A DNA stretch of 64,000 nucleotides. Origin: Acrasis kona. Lineage: Eukaryota > Heterolobosea > Eutetramitea > Acrasida > Acrasidae. Below, one piece after another: positions 51,391 through 61,340 of the stretch. The stretch spans positions 1 to 64,000 of the forward strand of contig JAOPGA020001662.1 of NCBI GenBank assembly GCA_026419775.2, written 5' to 3'. How positions within the stretch are numbered: position 1 is the stretch's first letter; each line of letters begins with the position of its first letter. The translations under genes and the position numbers were made by a program. Under the pieces are notes generated by a model. The model saw only the letters and a program-made list of their open reading frames with translations, was not told the DNA's origin and did not search any database.

Positions 51391-53504
51391 ATGGGGTCTG
51401 GATCTTCAACGCAGTCGTACCGTGTTGAAGGCTCAAAAAATTATGAATTGAGAGAAGCGCTACAATCGTTTCGGTCCGCTCACCAGACAATCAAAGTTCC
51501 TGAAATTAACAAGAAGTTGTTGTTCATGATTCATGTCTTTCCGAGGAACGAACAAGAGTTGTATTTTTTACTGACGGATGGGAAGGAGAACACTTTTAGT
51601 TGCAGCAGAAATCAAATTGAAATGATGGTAGATAGAAATGAATTGTTGGCACCCACCAACATGTTCCATAGCGACGAAAAGGAAAAATGGTCTTGCTACC
51701 TTAACTGCATTAGTCAATCTATCAAACACAAAACGTTTAAATTTACTTTCAATAGTGAAAAGAAACAAGTATTGCTAGAGATGAGAGTGCAGGAACCTAA
51801 ACAGGATATACCCATTCCCACCACACCTGGCTTTGAGTCGATATTTCGCAGCTTCTCTATTGAGCTCAAGCAGAGCGAGCTTAGTGTTAAGGACATTTCT
51901 GAAATCATGTTCAGGCAACATCATGCTGGAGAGTTGGCTGTAAAAGAACTGGACAGAGAAGGCAAAGGTGCGAGAGATGACCTTTTAGAACTTAAATCAA
52001 AAGTCAGAGAACTAAATAATGACAAAGAGGAACTATCATCGCTAAATTCCATGAAGCAACAAAGAATTGAAGAATTGCAAGATAGAATTGATAAAATACA
52101 AGAGAGCAATGGAACTGATATATTATCACCAATGAAACCCGTATTCAATGCTTTCGCTTTTAAGAAGGACAATTCAAATACAATTGCTATTACAGCAGAT
52201 AACTCAGCGTCATTTGAGTTACCAGCCCAACGCGTAGTAGAAATTTTGAACAAATGGAGGGAAGCCTTCATAAAAGATGCTACAGAAGTCTGTAATTTAG
52301 ATTACATTTTGTCTGTAGTTCAAAATGACGAGCTGTACGATTACAATGTTTCTTCTCTTGTACAAAAAGAAGATGACAAAGAAGTGAGGGAGTGGCTTCA
52401 AAATGAACTCATGCCTTCTCTTGCAATCAAGAGATGGAGTAAGATAAAAGCTTATGCAAAGGCTATCAAGTTCGCAAACGTGTTAAAACCACAGACGTTC
52501 GACATCAATGTGTAAGTCTACAATTTGCTTTCGTTTTAATTCTTCAAGCCACATCTCTGATGATATCATGACTTTTATGAACAACATCGACACTTTGGAA
52601 TGGAACGTCTTCGATTTGCAAGAACTCACAGGTGGAAGGGCTCTATATTACACGGCACTTTATCTAATCAACAGACATAATCTCATCAACAAATTGAATT
52701 TAAATTCCACCAAGCTCATGGAATTTTTGAATGCTATTGAAAAAGGATACAAACCAAACCCATATCACAACTCAACACATGGATGTGATGTTATGCAAAC
52801 AGTCCACCACATGCTACTAAAAGGAACAGGATTTCAATACCTATCCGACATTGACCTGCTGGCGGCCATCATCGCCTCCGCATGTCATGATTACGCCCAT
52901 CCTGGAGTAAGCAACTTGTTTGAAAGACTAACAGAATCGGAACGGGCCGTTCGATTTAACGACCAATCCATCCTAGAAAATTTCCATTGCTCAGAGACAT
53001 TTATGTTATTATACCTGCCACAATACAACTTTATGGACAATGTGCCAAAAGAAGACAAGCGGCAGTTCCGCGACCTGGTCATCTCAATGATCCTCGCGAC
53101 CGATATCGGAAGACACTTTGCACTACTAGACCACCTCAGAAAGGGCATTGCCAAGGCTTTTGACGGAAGAGATAGGGAAAATGTTGTCGACATGTTAAGA
53201 ATGATTATAAAGTGTGCTGATGTAGGGAACCCTGCCAAACCAAGAGACATATCAGAAAAATGGAGTCATATGGTACAAGAAGAATTCTTCGCTCAAGGAG
53301 ATATGGAAAAGTAGATTAGGAATGCCTGTTTCGCCATTCATGGATAGAGAAAAACCAAACTTACCAAAATGTCAAGTCGGATTTATTGATTATATCACCA
53401 AACCACTGTTCGAAATTTTTGTACAATTTGACCCCACAATGAAAGAATACATGGACAATTTGTTAATTGTTAGGTCGCATTGGGACAGTCTACAGGAAAA
53501 ATAG
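51391..53504 (+). CDS. Cyclic-nucleotide phosphodiesterase (class I)
   Basis: Exon 1 is 51391-52511 and exon 2 starts at 52549 (37-nt intron). ATG 51391 gives MGSGSST, a likely N-myristoylation signal. A novel 170-residue domain, then a coiled coil (about residues 190-260), precede the catalytic HD domain: HNSTHGCDVMQTVHH, SACHDYAHPGVSN, ATDIGRH, CADVGNPAKP, and EEFFAQGD. The metal-binding His and Asp residues are all present. The frame stops at TAG 53312-53314, right after GDMEK, and the +1 frame continues RLGMPVSPFMDREKPNLPK to 53504, exactly as in homologues (about 691 residues in total). Hydrolysis of cAMP or cGMP at membranes is inferred. Confidence 0.85.
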
Positions 53505-53552
53505 AACATTTTTGTACATTAATAAATCTTTTTTAATGATGTTAATTTTATC

Positions 53553-54074
53553 TTATTGCTTGGGAGCGTCTTTAACAACAGGTGCAGGAGTAGATGCAGG
53601 TTTTGTGGTTACGGGAGTTACAGGTGCAGCAGGTGTTGTGGTTACTGGAGTTTCAACCTTGTCCTCAAAATAACTAATGGGCGTTATAATTGATGTTACA
53701 TGTGTACTTACTTGTATTTTACTGCGCGAGACCAATGGTATAATTGGATTGTCTCGTTGGCGGCGTGACAAGTGAATAGAAGTAGATTTCTGGGTTGGAC
53801 TCTTAAGGCGAATCTCATGAATAATGCGCTATAGAGTACCATCGCTGATAATTAATGTTTATAAACACAATCTAAATGTACACTAACCTGTTGACATTGA
53901 AAGTGAAATCTTTTCCTTTGGTCTGTTAATGTCAGAAAGACCCTTTGTTTGTTATTTTTCAACTCCATATACACAACTTACTGCTAAAACAATACCCCAG
54001 TTAGCGGCTGGCCCCCAAAAGTGAGTAGTCCTAATCCCAATAGGAGAATCCCATAGAGTCTTGATTAGAGACAT
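53553..54074 (-). CDS. MPC1: Mitochondrial pyruvate carrier subunit 1
   Basis: Four exons, 54074-53982, 53942-53888, 53844-53712 and 53673-53553, give 133 residues. The sequence follows MPC1 closely: [19 protein letters not shown], then [20 protein letters not shown] and [21 protein letters not shown]1 and MPC2 form the inner-membrane carrier that imports pyruvate into mitochondria, so this organism has conventional pyruvate import. The C-terminus carries an extra 30 residues rich in Thr, Pro and Ala ([19 protein letters not shown]), not seen in typical 105-115-residue MPC1 proteins. All junctions are needed to recover the family sequence. Confidence 0.87.
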
Positions 54075-54252
54075 AGTTTGGTTGACTTGTTTACAACTTT
54101 AGGTTTGTCATATTCTATTGACTCTGTAACGTGGTTCAAAATGATTTTATGTATTTTTCTTTTGAAGTGTTAGCTAGACCGGTGTTATTGATCAACACAG
54201 CATAATCACGATCATCTCATTAATTTACAAAAAAGTTCGCAAGTTCATAAAC

Positions 54253-54535
54253 ATGACTGATGTGAAGCAAGTTATTCTTAATTATCTTAAACGCATAACA
54301 TTCGAAATAGAAATTATTTTGTTCGCGTGTGTTGCAGGCTACCATGGTATAGTCTATCTTATCCAGGTAAGTCAGATTTCGATTATTTTGGAAAGAATTG
54401 AAGAAGTTTGCCATGAATTTGATAACCGTGAGATATATCAAGGCATACTTAACATCAAAAATGCCAGAGAGAAGGATGACTATAGTTATAAAAAAAGTTT
54501 TATACAACTATGGGTATGATATGTCTTCTTTTTGA
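54253..54535 (+). CDS. Small membrane protein, two exons
   Basis: Exons 54253-54366 and 54404-54535, separated by a 37-nt GT-AG intron of the local standard length, encode 81 residues. The N-terminal half contains one hydrophobic helix (EIILFACVAGYHGIVYLI), and the second half is basic (KMPERRMTIVIKKVLYNYGY). The retained-intron alternative reads through but is less protein-like. No family is recognised. Confidence 0.5.
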
Positions 54536-54559
54536 ACTGAATTGCTAACATAATCATAA

Positions 54560-54840
54560 TTATAGTACTAGAGATTGCACTGCCTCCACATCCAAATTCT
54601 CGCCTTTCATTCTTTGCATCATTGTATTAAAGGATTGCTCACTCCTGATTACTCCGCCGTTGTATCTGACCTTTATAACCTCATACTCAACATCACCTCA
54701 TCCTAATGAATTACTCTACTTTTCCCACCCTTCAACGGAACAATTTTTGGTTTTTGTCTTCAATATTATTGTAACCGACGTTGTTTATCTTGACCTCAAT
54801 ATCCTCTGGACTTCACCATTACAAACAAGATCAAAAGGTA
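54560..54840 (-). CDS. Putative gene, 3' exons only
   Basis: Two protein-like minus-strand segments join in phase through a GT-AG intron near 54710-54750. The upstream one reads DIEVKINNVGYNNIEDKNQK and the downstream one runs VIKVRYNGGVIRSEQSFNTM to a stop at 54560-54562. No start codon or further 5' exon could be fixed, so the gene is incomplete in this call. It converges with the small membrane-protein gene, whose stop is 25 bp away. No domain is recognised. Confidence 0.35.
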
Positions 54841-55638
54841 GACGGACATAAATCATGAAGCGCCTGGCTAAAGGATCTTTTAACCAAGAGAACAAAATGG
54901 ACCAAAGTGATGATGATGAATTACCCACAAAAGACAAGAATGAATTATAGAGTTCTTCCCCAATTACATCGTTTGATATCAATTGATAAGGTCTTGGTAG
55001 TTCTGGATGCCAGAATAGCCAAATGCTAGAAGCTATTGCTCTCTTGTTATCATTCGATCAACGTTCGGAGTCAAACGGAGTGACAACAATACAATAAACC
55101 ATCTCATATCGATTTACATAATCGTTCGAGAGCAGCGTAAGCGGTACAATCGGCTCACACTTGGAGAATTTCAAGAATCAGTTCTAATCGAATTATAGAA
55201 GAATTCTACCACAGAACAAGTACCATGAGCTGCAACGGATCCAATAGGCGTNATTTTCAACATTGACACAACATCCACATTACATGTTTGCAACCGCTTA
55301 GATCCAATTCGGTCAGATGGGGCAAGACCGCAGTCGTCTATCATCTACAATTGACAATTCTCGATCCTATGAACACAACAGATATTGATTCAAGAAACAT
55401 TGATTTATTGTGAAATCTTTTTACCAAACTTTTCCAAAAAGAACACTTCTATTCCCTTAATGTGTCCAATTTTAAGATCAAAAGATCAAGACCATTCTTG
55501 CCAAGATCACTCTTATTCACAGCCGCGAATGTTGTTCCATCGAAGTTTTCATCATACAATTTATTCACAACTTCCTGCATCATCGTCTGTAGTTGGTTGG
55601 ATCCTTCTTGTGTTTGGGTGAATGTGCTCAATTAAAAT
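54841..55638. other. Spacer with only short open frames
   Basis: About 800 bases containing an N at 55251. A plus-strand frame of 31 codons at 54854 and a minus-strand frame at 55631-55449 (60 codons, charged) are the only candidates; neither has supporting splice sites or domains. Confidence 0.3.
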
Positions 55639-55732
55639 TGACGACAGTGGGGTTTGAACCCACGCCCTCTCGGACTGGAGCCTAAATCCAGCGCCTTAGA
55701 CCAATACCGTTTTTAAACTCGGCCATATCGCC
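55639..55732 (-). tRNA. tRNA-Leu(UAG) with 14-nt D-loop insertion
   Basis: Read on the minus strand, the acceptor GGCGATA pairs with TGTCGTC (one G-U pair), followed by discriminator A. The anticodon stem CTGGA/TCCAG closes loop TTTAGGC with anticodon TAG. A long variable arm typical of tRNA-Leu follows, then a T stem with loop TTCAAAC. The D arm would be normal (GGCCGAGTGGTCTAAGGC) but for 14 extra bases (TTAAAAACGGTATT or a one-base shift) at about 55703-55717. The insertion interrupts the end of the A box; the B box is intact. This is the second tRNA in the window with a D-loop insertion. Confidence 0.85.
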
Positions 55733-55979
55733 ATTAATTTAGGCGGACATTTATTTAATAACGGAGTGTTTAAAATTATAGGATAGCTTGTAACATTTGA
55801 GATTATTAAAGATATGTTGCTTCGAGATTACCTGCCAACGTTGGTTCCTCACCAACTACTCATGTTTAATTCTACAAAATCATGACTTCACCTTCATTCA
55901 GAATGCATTGATTTTACAAGATTCCTCTGAAATGAATCAAAATTTATTTATTTAAATATGTTTGTACAATTTTTAAACA

Positions 55980-57131
55980 TCAAGATACCACATACATGTC
56001 CAATCTTGAAACCTTAGCTCTTTTTCTCCTAATGCAATCTGCTACGCACACACCAATAATAAATAACACGCAAATGATAAAGGAGGAACCAAATACAATG
56101 GTCAAGACATATATAATGATAAATGACTGCTGTTGTGGTGATGTCATTGTGTCTTGTTGATTGCAGGTCGATGAAGCACATCCTAAGGACAAGCTGTTAA
56201 CGGAAATCTTCATCGTATGAATGTTAGTTGTTGAATTTTCAATTTTTCTGTTCCGGCCGCTATATATAATATTTGACTGAGATATTGCAAGGTCAAATAA
56301 CCCTTTTTTGTGCTGTTCTTCGTTGAATTTTGTAGGATTGTACAGCAATACACAAGTCGTCGACACGACGCTAGAAGACAGCACGGCCTTTATTTGAGCA
56401 TTTGCGTTAGAAAGAACAAATTCAATTTTCAAATTATACATGCTGTTGTCAATAAAATTGCATTCCGTTTCGTTTACATTTGATTCTTCAATAGATTTGT
56501 AAACCAAATACATTTTTCGTGCACTTTGTTCTATTGAAACAGTAATTTGGTTAATGTAGTTATTTACAGAGGAAGATATTAGACTTAGTTCGGCAATATG
56601 CCCGAACACCAACCTAGAAGATGATTTTATTTGAAAAGATAAAAGTGCACTCTTGCCATCAATTGACATCGACTGATTGTTTGACATGGCCAACCTTGAT
56701 TCAACATTGTCGTCAAAATCACCTGAGACATCCAACACACCATCATTAGTAACTTTGAAAGACTCCGCACCATATGGAACAGCATATTCAAGATTTTTTA
56801 TTGACGTAGAGGGAAACAAACTCTTAATCTTGCTCAAATCATCAAACATTAAATTAACATTCAACAACAAAGGATCGCTATACATTATCACAATATAACC
56901 AGAACTATAGGTAACCAAATTATTCTGAGAGGAGAGTTGAACAAACACGAATTCATTCTGAGCATTCAACATTCTGGGTAGAACACAGGTACAAAAAGTA
57001 GAAGTACAGTCCGTGCTAGATGTGTTATAATAAATTGCATTTCCAGAAAACATTTTGGATTGAAAATTAAAATTAACATCAAAAACAAATACACAATATA
57101 AAGGATAAACGTTCAAATTATAACCACTGAT
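55980..57131 (-). CDS. C-terminal part of giant lyase-stalk protein: TIG-like domain and membrane anchor
   Basis: This segment is the 3' end of the giant gene entering from the right edge. It starts with a TIG/IPT-like strand pattern ([19 protein letters not shown]), then about 280 residues with beta-rich character and several cysteines. One transmembrane helix ([20 protein letters not shown]) and a short basic cytosolic tail ending SRLDMYVVS follow. The switch from the stalk frame happens at a run of four G near 57131-57134, so the break is probably a single-base indel in the assembly or a decaying allele. Type I topology is inferred: lyase outside, tail inside. Confidence 0.6.
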   Translation of the reverse strand: MSGYNLNVYPLYCVFVFDVNFNFQSKMFSGNAIYYNTSSTDCTSTFCTCVLPRMLNAQNEFVFVQLSSQNNLVTYSSGYIVIMYSDPLLLNVNLMFDDLSKIKSLFPSTSIKNLEYAVPYGAESFKVTNDGVLDVSGDFDDNVESRLAMSNNQSMSIDGKSALLSFQIKSSSRLVFGHIAELSLISSSVNNYINQITVSIEQSARKMYLVYKSIEESNVNETECNFIDNSMYNLKIEFVLSNANAQIKAVLSSSVVSTTCVLLYNPTKFNEEQHKKGLFDLAISQSNIIYSGRNRKIENSTTNIHTMKISVNSLSLGCASSTCNQQDTMTSPQQQSFIIIYVLTIVFGSSFIICVLFIIGVCVADCIRRKRAKVSRLDMYVVS

Positions 57132-60100
57132 CGTAATAGACATCCCCTGGTGCTCTCTTCAATGTTGTGCTCGAATAAACAATAGGTTGACCATTGTTTA
57201 CAAAATCAACAAGAGTAGAAGTAGGTGTAAGTGACTGTTCTACAGTCGGAGATGCACTAGTACTGCTAACATACTTCACGGTTGGAGTAGGTTTCACAAA
57301 ACCAGATATCGTCCGAGTAGGCGTAGAAGAAGGTTGATCAGAAACACTTTCTAAAGAAGTAGCAGTTGGAGTAGACGTTTCTGTTTCTCCTTCATCAACA
57401 GCGGAAGAAGGAGAGGGCATCAAAGTCATAGTAGGAGATGAAACAAATGGACTCAAAGTACTAGTCACTTGTTGTGTCAATGTGGAAGAATCTACATCAC
57501 TGGCACTATATTTAGGAGTAGGTGTTGGTTTGGAACTCATTGTAGGTGGTGCATCACTGGTAGTAGAAGGCACTAGCGTTAAATTAGGAGTAGGTTTTAT
57601 AAATGGTTTGATCGTTGATGTAGTTGGTGTCATTTGTTCAGTGGGGACCATTAATGGTGTAGAAGTAACTGTGGGAACTGCTTCACGTGTAAGAGTTGGA
57701 ATGAGGTTTGGAGTTGGTTTTGATATAGATGTTGGAGTGGGTGTTGTTGTTGAAGTAGTTGTAGTCATTGGAATCACTGTTGTAGATGGAACCATGGGTA
57801 GAGTAGGTGTTGGTTTGATAAATGTAGAGATTGGAGTGGAGGTGATGATTGATGTTGTTGTAGGTGACTTTGATGCAACAGTTGTCTCCATTATTGTCGT
57901 GGGTGTATTTGTAGTAAAAGTAGATATATCAATTGTAGGCGATTGTGATGGAGTCGATGTAGGTAATGATGACGTTGTTGATTGACGCGTAGGTGTTGGA
58001 GTTGGTTTTGGTATAGATGTTGTTTGCGAGTATGTTGGTGATAGAAGAGTTGTTGTTGTTAATGTAGTTGGAATCAAAGTGGAAGTAGGTGTTATGGTGG
58101 GTACAGATTGAATTGTTGGTGTAGGGGTGGGTATAACAGTAGTAGTAGGAGATTGTGTAAAAGTAGTAGTTTGTGTCGACATAAGTGTTTGTGATGGCGT
58201 CAAAGTAACTAAAGTCGTTTGTGTTGAAAAGATGGCACTAGGTGATGATACAACACTTGAGATTGGTGTTTGAGTAGGTGTTAAAGTGACAGTAGTTGAC
58301 AAAGTAGGTATTAAGTTCTCTCTAGTTGTTTGTGTTGGTGTGGGAGTAAATGCAACCGTTTGTGTTGAAGTGACGGTTCTAGTTAGTGTCGGTGTAGGTT
58401 TAGGTATGATTGAGGTCGTTCCAATTGTCGAGATTGGTGTGGGAGAGGACGTAGGTGTTAAAGTCGGGGTGATTGTACCAATGGGAGTTGGGGTGGGTAA
58501 GGGTATTGTTGGCGTAGACATGTCAGTGGGTATAAATGTTGGTGTTGGATTAGGTGTGGTGGGGAGTGTTGGAGTAGTTGTTAAAGTAGGAGTACGTGTT
58601 AGTATTGGTGTAGGTGTTGGTACACGTGATGAAGTGGGAGCGAGAGTTGTTGGTGCAGGGATGGGTGTGAGAGTGAGTGTTGGTGTGGGAGTTGGAATTG
58701 TTGGTGTCTGTGTTGGAATAGTTGTGACAGTAAGCGTCGATGATATAGTAGGAGTGAGAGTTGATGTGGGAGTTGGAGTAGGTGTTGATGTAGGGATGGG
58801 AGTAGTAGGTGTGGGCGTCGGTGTGGGAGTAGTAGGTGTTAGTGTGGGTGTAGGGGTGGGTGTGAAAGTGGACGTAGATGTTGGTGTTGGTGTTGGAGTG
58901 AGCGTCGGCGTGGGAGTAGTATTAGGTGATGGTGTGGGGGTTGGGGTAGATGTTATGGTAGGTGTGGGTGTAGCAGTAGGAGTTGGAGTTGGTGTTGGAG
59001 TGGGAGTTGAGGTAGGGGTACGTGTCGGTGTGGGTGAGGGAGTTTGAGTTGGTGTGGGTGTCGGAGTAGGTGTTGATGTTGGTGTAAGTGTTAGAGAAGG
59101 TGTTGACGTCGGAGTAGAAGTAGGAGTAGGCGTTGTTGTAGGCGTAGGGGTTGGCGTCAATGTAGGAGTGAAAAAAGGTGTTGATGAGGGCGTTGGAGAT
59201 GGAGTAGGAGTTGCTGTGGGCGTAACAGTAGGTGTGGGAGTGGTTGTTGTTGTAGGTGTTGGGGTTGGTGTTCGAGTTGGTGTAGATGTTGCAGTTGGTG
59301 TTGGTGTGGGGGTCGGTGTGGAAGTAGGTGTCGAGGAAGGTGTGAGCGATTTTGTAGGTGCGGGAGTAGGTGTTGAGGTAGGGGTTGTTGTAGGCGTAGC
59401 TGTAGGGGTCGGTGTGGGAGTTGGTGTGGGTGTGGGAGTAGGTGTTGGTGTGGGTGTTGGGGTTGGTGTAGGTGTGGGCGTTTTTGTAGGCGTGGGTGTT
59501 GGTGTCGGTGTGGGAGTAGGTGTAGGTGTTGGTGTGGGAGTAGGTGTTGGTGTGGGTGTGGGCGTTGGTGTAGGGGTCGGTGTGGGAGTAGGTGTTGGAG
59601 TGGGTGTGGGCGTTGGTGTAGGTGTAGGTGTAGGTGTAGGTGTAGAGGTAGGGGTTGTTGTGGGCGTAGGTGTAGGTGTTGGTGTAGGTGTGGGCGTAGC
59701 AGTAGGAGTACGTGTTGGAGTTGGTGTTGGAGTGGGAGTTGGTGTAAGGGTCCTAGTGGGGGTAGGAGTAGGTGTTAATGTGGGTGTTGGGGTTGGAGTA
59801 GGTGTTGGGGTTGGTGTAGGTGTGGGCGTTTTTGTAGGCGTGGGTGTTGGTGTCGGTGTGAGAGTAGGTGTAGGAGTTGGTGTGGGCGTTGGAGTAGTAG
59901 TAGGTGAAGGTGTGGGGGTTGGGGTGGGTGTAGGGGTCGGTGTGGGAGTTGGAGTTGGCATGCGTGTAGGGGTTGGAGTCTGCGTAGGAGTAGGTGTGAG
60001 AGTGGGTGACCGTGTTGGGGTGGGCGTCGGTGTGGGAGTTGTGGTGGGAGTACGAGTATGAGTAGGCGTCGGTGTCCTAGTGGGAGTAGGAGTGGGAGTT

Positions 60101-61340
60101 GGAGGTATGTTCACATTATATGCCACACAGCTGATCGTGTAGACATTGTTCGTCACCAACAAATCTCCAGATATATTGTATGAAGCCACAACATTTATAC
60201 CATCACTACCAGTCACCAACCCACTCGCGAACCTAATACCATTAATATACACATCCGATCTCGTATATGTGTTAGATTGGTACATGTCACTGTATGGGAA
60301 TGCAAATTCAACACTAACATCACCACCACTCAACATCAGAAATGTACTTGTAACATTTGCTGTTGATAAACCTTTTGCAGTGGAATTAGAATACAAGAGA
60401 GGAGAATTAGAGGTAATACTCAAAGTTATTTGTTGTACTGGAGCAACACTACCAAAACATATTCTTCCTCCACTACTGTAACAAACTTTGCCCTTTACTA
60501 GACCGTATATTTTAAAGATGGAAAGTTGAGAATTTGTTATAACCATACCCTCAAAAGTATATGGCATTCTTTTATTGTAGTGGGACTGGACGATATATGT
60601 TCCAAATCTATTTGTAGTAACTTGAGAAGATACCCTGATTTTATAATCTAGTTGACCATTACACAGAGAAGTCGAATCAAACGGACTCAATACGCTCATT
60701 GAATTTTTATTATAAAGCAAATCAACCGGAGCGCACCCAGCATATGATTTGAGACCAATAATAGATTTTCCTTTGAGGTCGTTCATCATTTCTAGAGTGT
60801 GAACAAAAGGACGGAAAGAAGGTTGGTTTGGAGACATCCACATCCTCCTTCTTTCTATTGTTACAATATCAGAAGTCAACGGAGGAGGTAACGGTCCTTG
60901 CGCCTGTACAAAGTCAACGAAATTATCATCCGTATCCCATTGAGTGCTTGATACAATTAACTTTTGAGGACGTATATCATTGGCAACACCATCACTGTTC
61001 AAAAAACCAAAATAAGACATGTATAGGCTACTAGTAGCACTTGCGGTTGTTCCCCAAGAAGCACTAAACCTACAATAATCAATCTGATCCCATCCTTTCG
61101 GTCTATAATTAACAGTAAAAGAATTTTTAGGGATGTAAAAATCTTTGACACCCACCCAATTTAAATTAATTTTATAAGAATAATAATCTAATCCAGTGGT
61201 AGCACTGTTGTCAGAAAATAAAATTAAGGTAATCAAAGCATTATTATTTACATTATTTATGATGCGGAATGAACAAAAGCTCATGAAACTAAGATCAGAT
61301 GGATAAGACACCCAATTTAAAAATGTGGATTTTTTGATGG
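57131..61340 (-). CDS. Middle part of giant gene: carbohydrate-binding-like domain and Thr-Pro stalk
   Basis: Continues the giant gene. It opens with a second copy of the galactose-binding-like module found at its N-terminus ([19 protein letters not shown], then [18 protein letters not shown]), then about 270 residues of beta-rich ectodomain with cysteines. A stalk of about 900 residues follows, built from TPTPTP units mixed with [12 protein letters not shown] and looser Thr/Ser/Pro variants. The stalk grades from near-perfect TP repeat in the first half to diverged Ser/Thr-rich sequence in the second. Heavy O-glycosylation is expected. Long plus-strand open frames here are antisense shadows. 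Confidence 0.65.
57200..60105. repeat. Long GTGGGTGTTGG-type repeat tract (Thr-Pro codons)
   Basis: Nearly 3 kb of degenerate short tandem repeat. The plus strand reads mostly GTGGGTGTAGGTGTTGG-like hexamers, so the coding minus strand is C-rich. It is purest between about 59400 and 59700 and decays towards 57200. Third positions vary while ACN-CCN is kept, showing selection for Thr-Pro protein sequence. The G-rich strand could adopt quadruplex structure, and the tract is likely to vary in length. Confidence 0.85.

Noticed and set aside
53309-53322. A 9-nt intron GTAGATTAG explaining the phosphodiesterase break
   Set aside because: Removing nine bases does not change frame and would not join to the conserved downstream residues.
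54854-54949. A 31-codon plus-strand frame starting MKRLAKGSF
   Set aside because: Short and overlaps a region with competing minus-strand frames; no independent support.
57118-57143. A third stop-linked +1 frameshift (TTA TAA T) at the end of the stalk frame
   Set aside because: The TIG-like strand MSITISGYN before the stop is already in the new frame, so the change must lie upstream at the G run, not at the stop.
58286-60061. Two long plus-strand open frames encoding almost pure Val-Gly repeats
   Set aside because: They are the antisense shadow of the Thr-Pro repeat on the minus strand, which continues a real domain-bearing gene; Val-Gly frames have no start context or domain.
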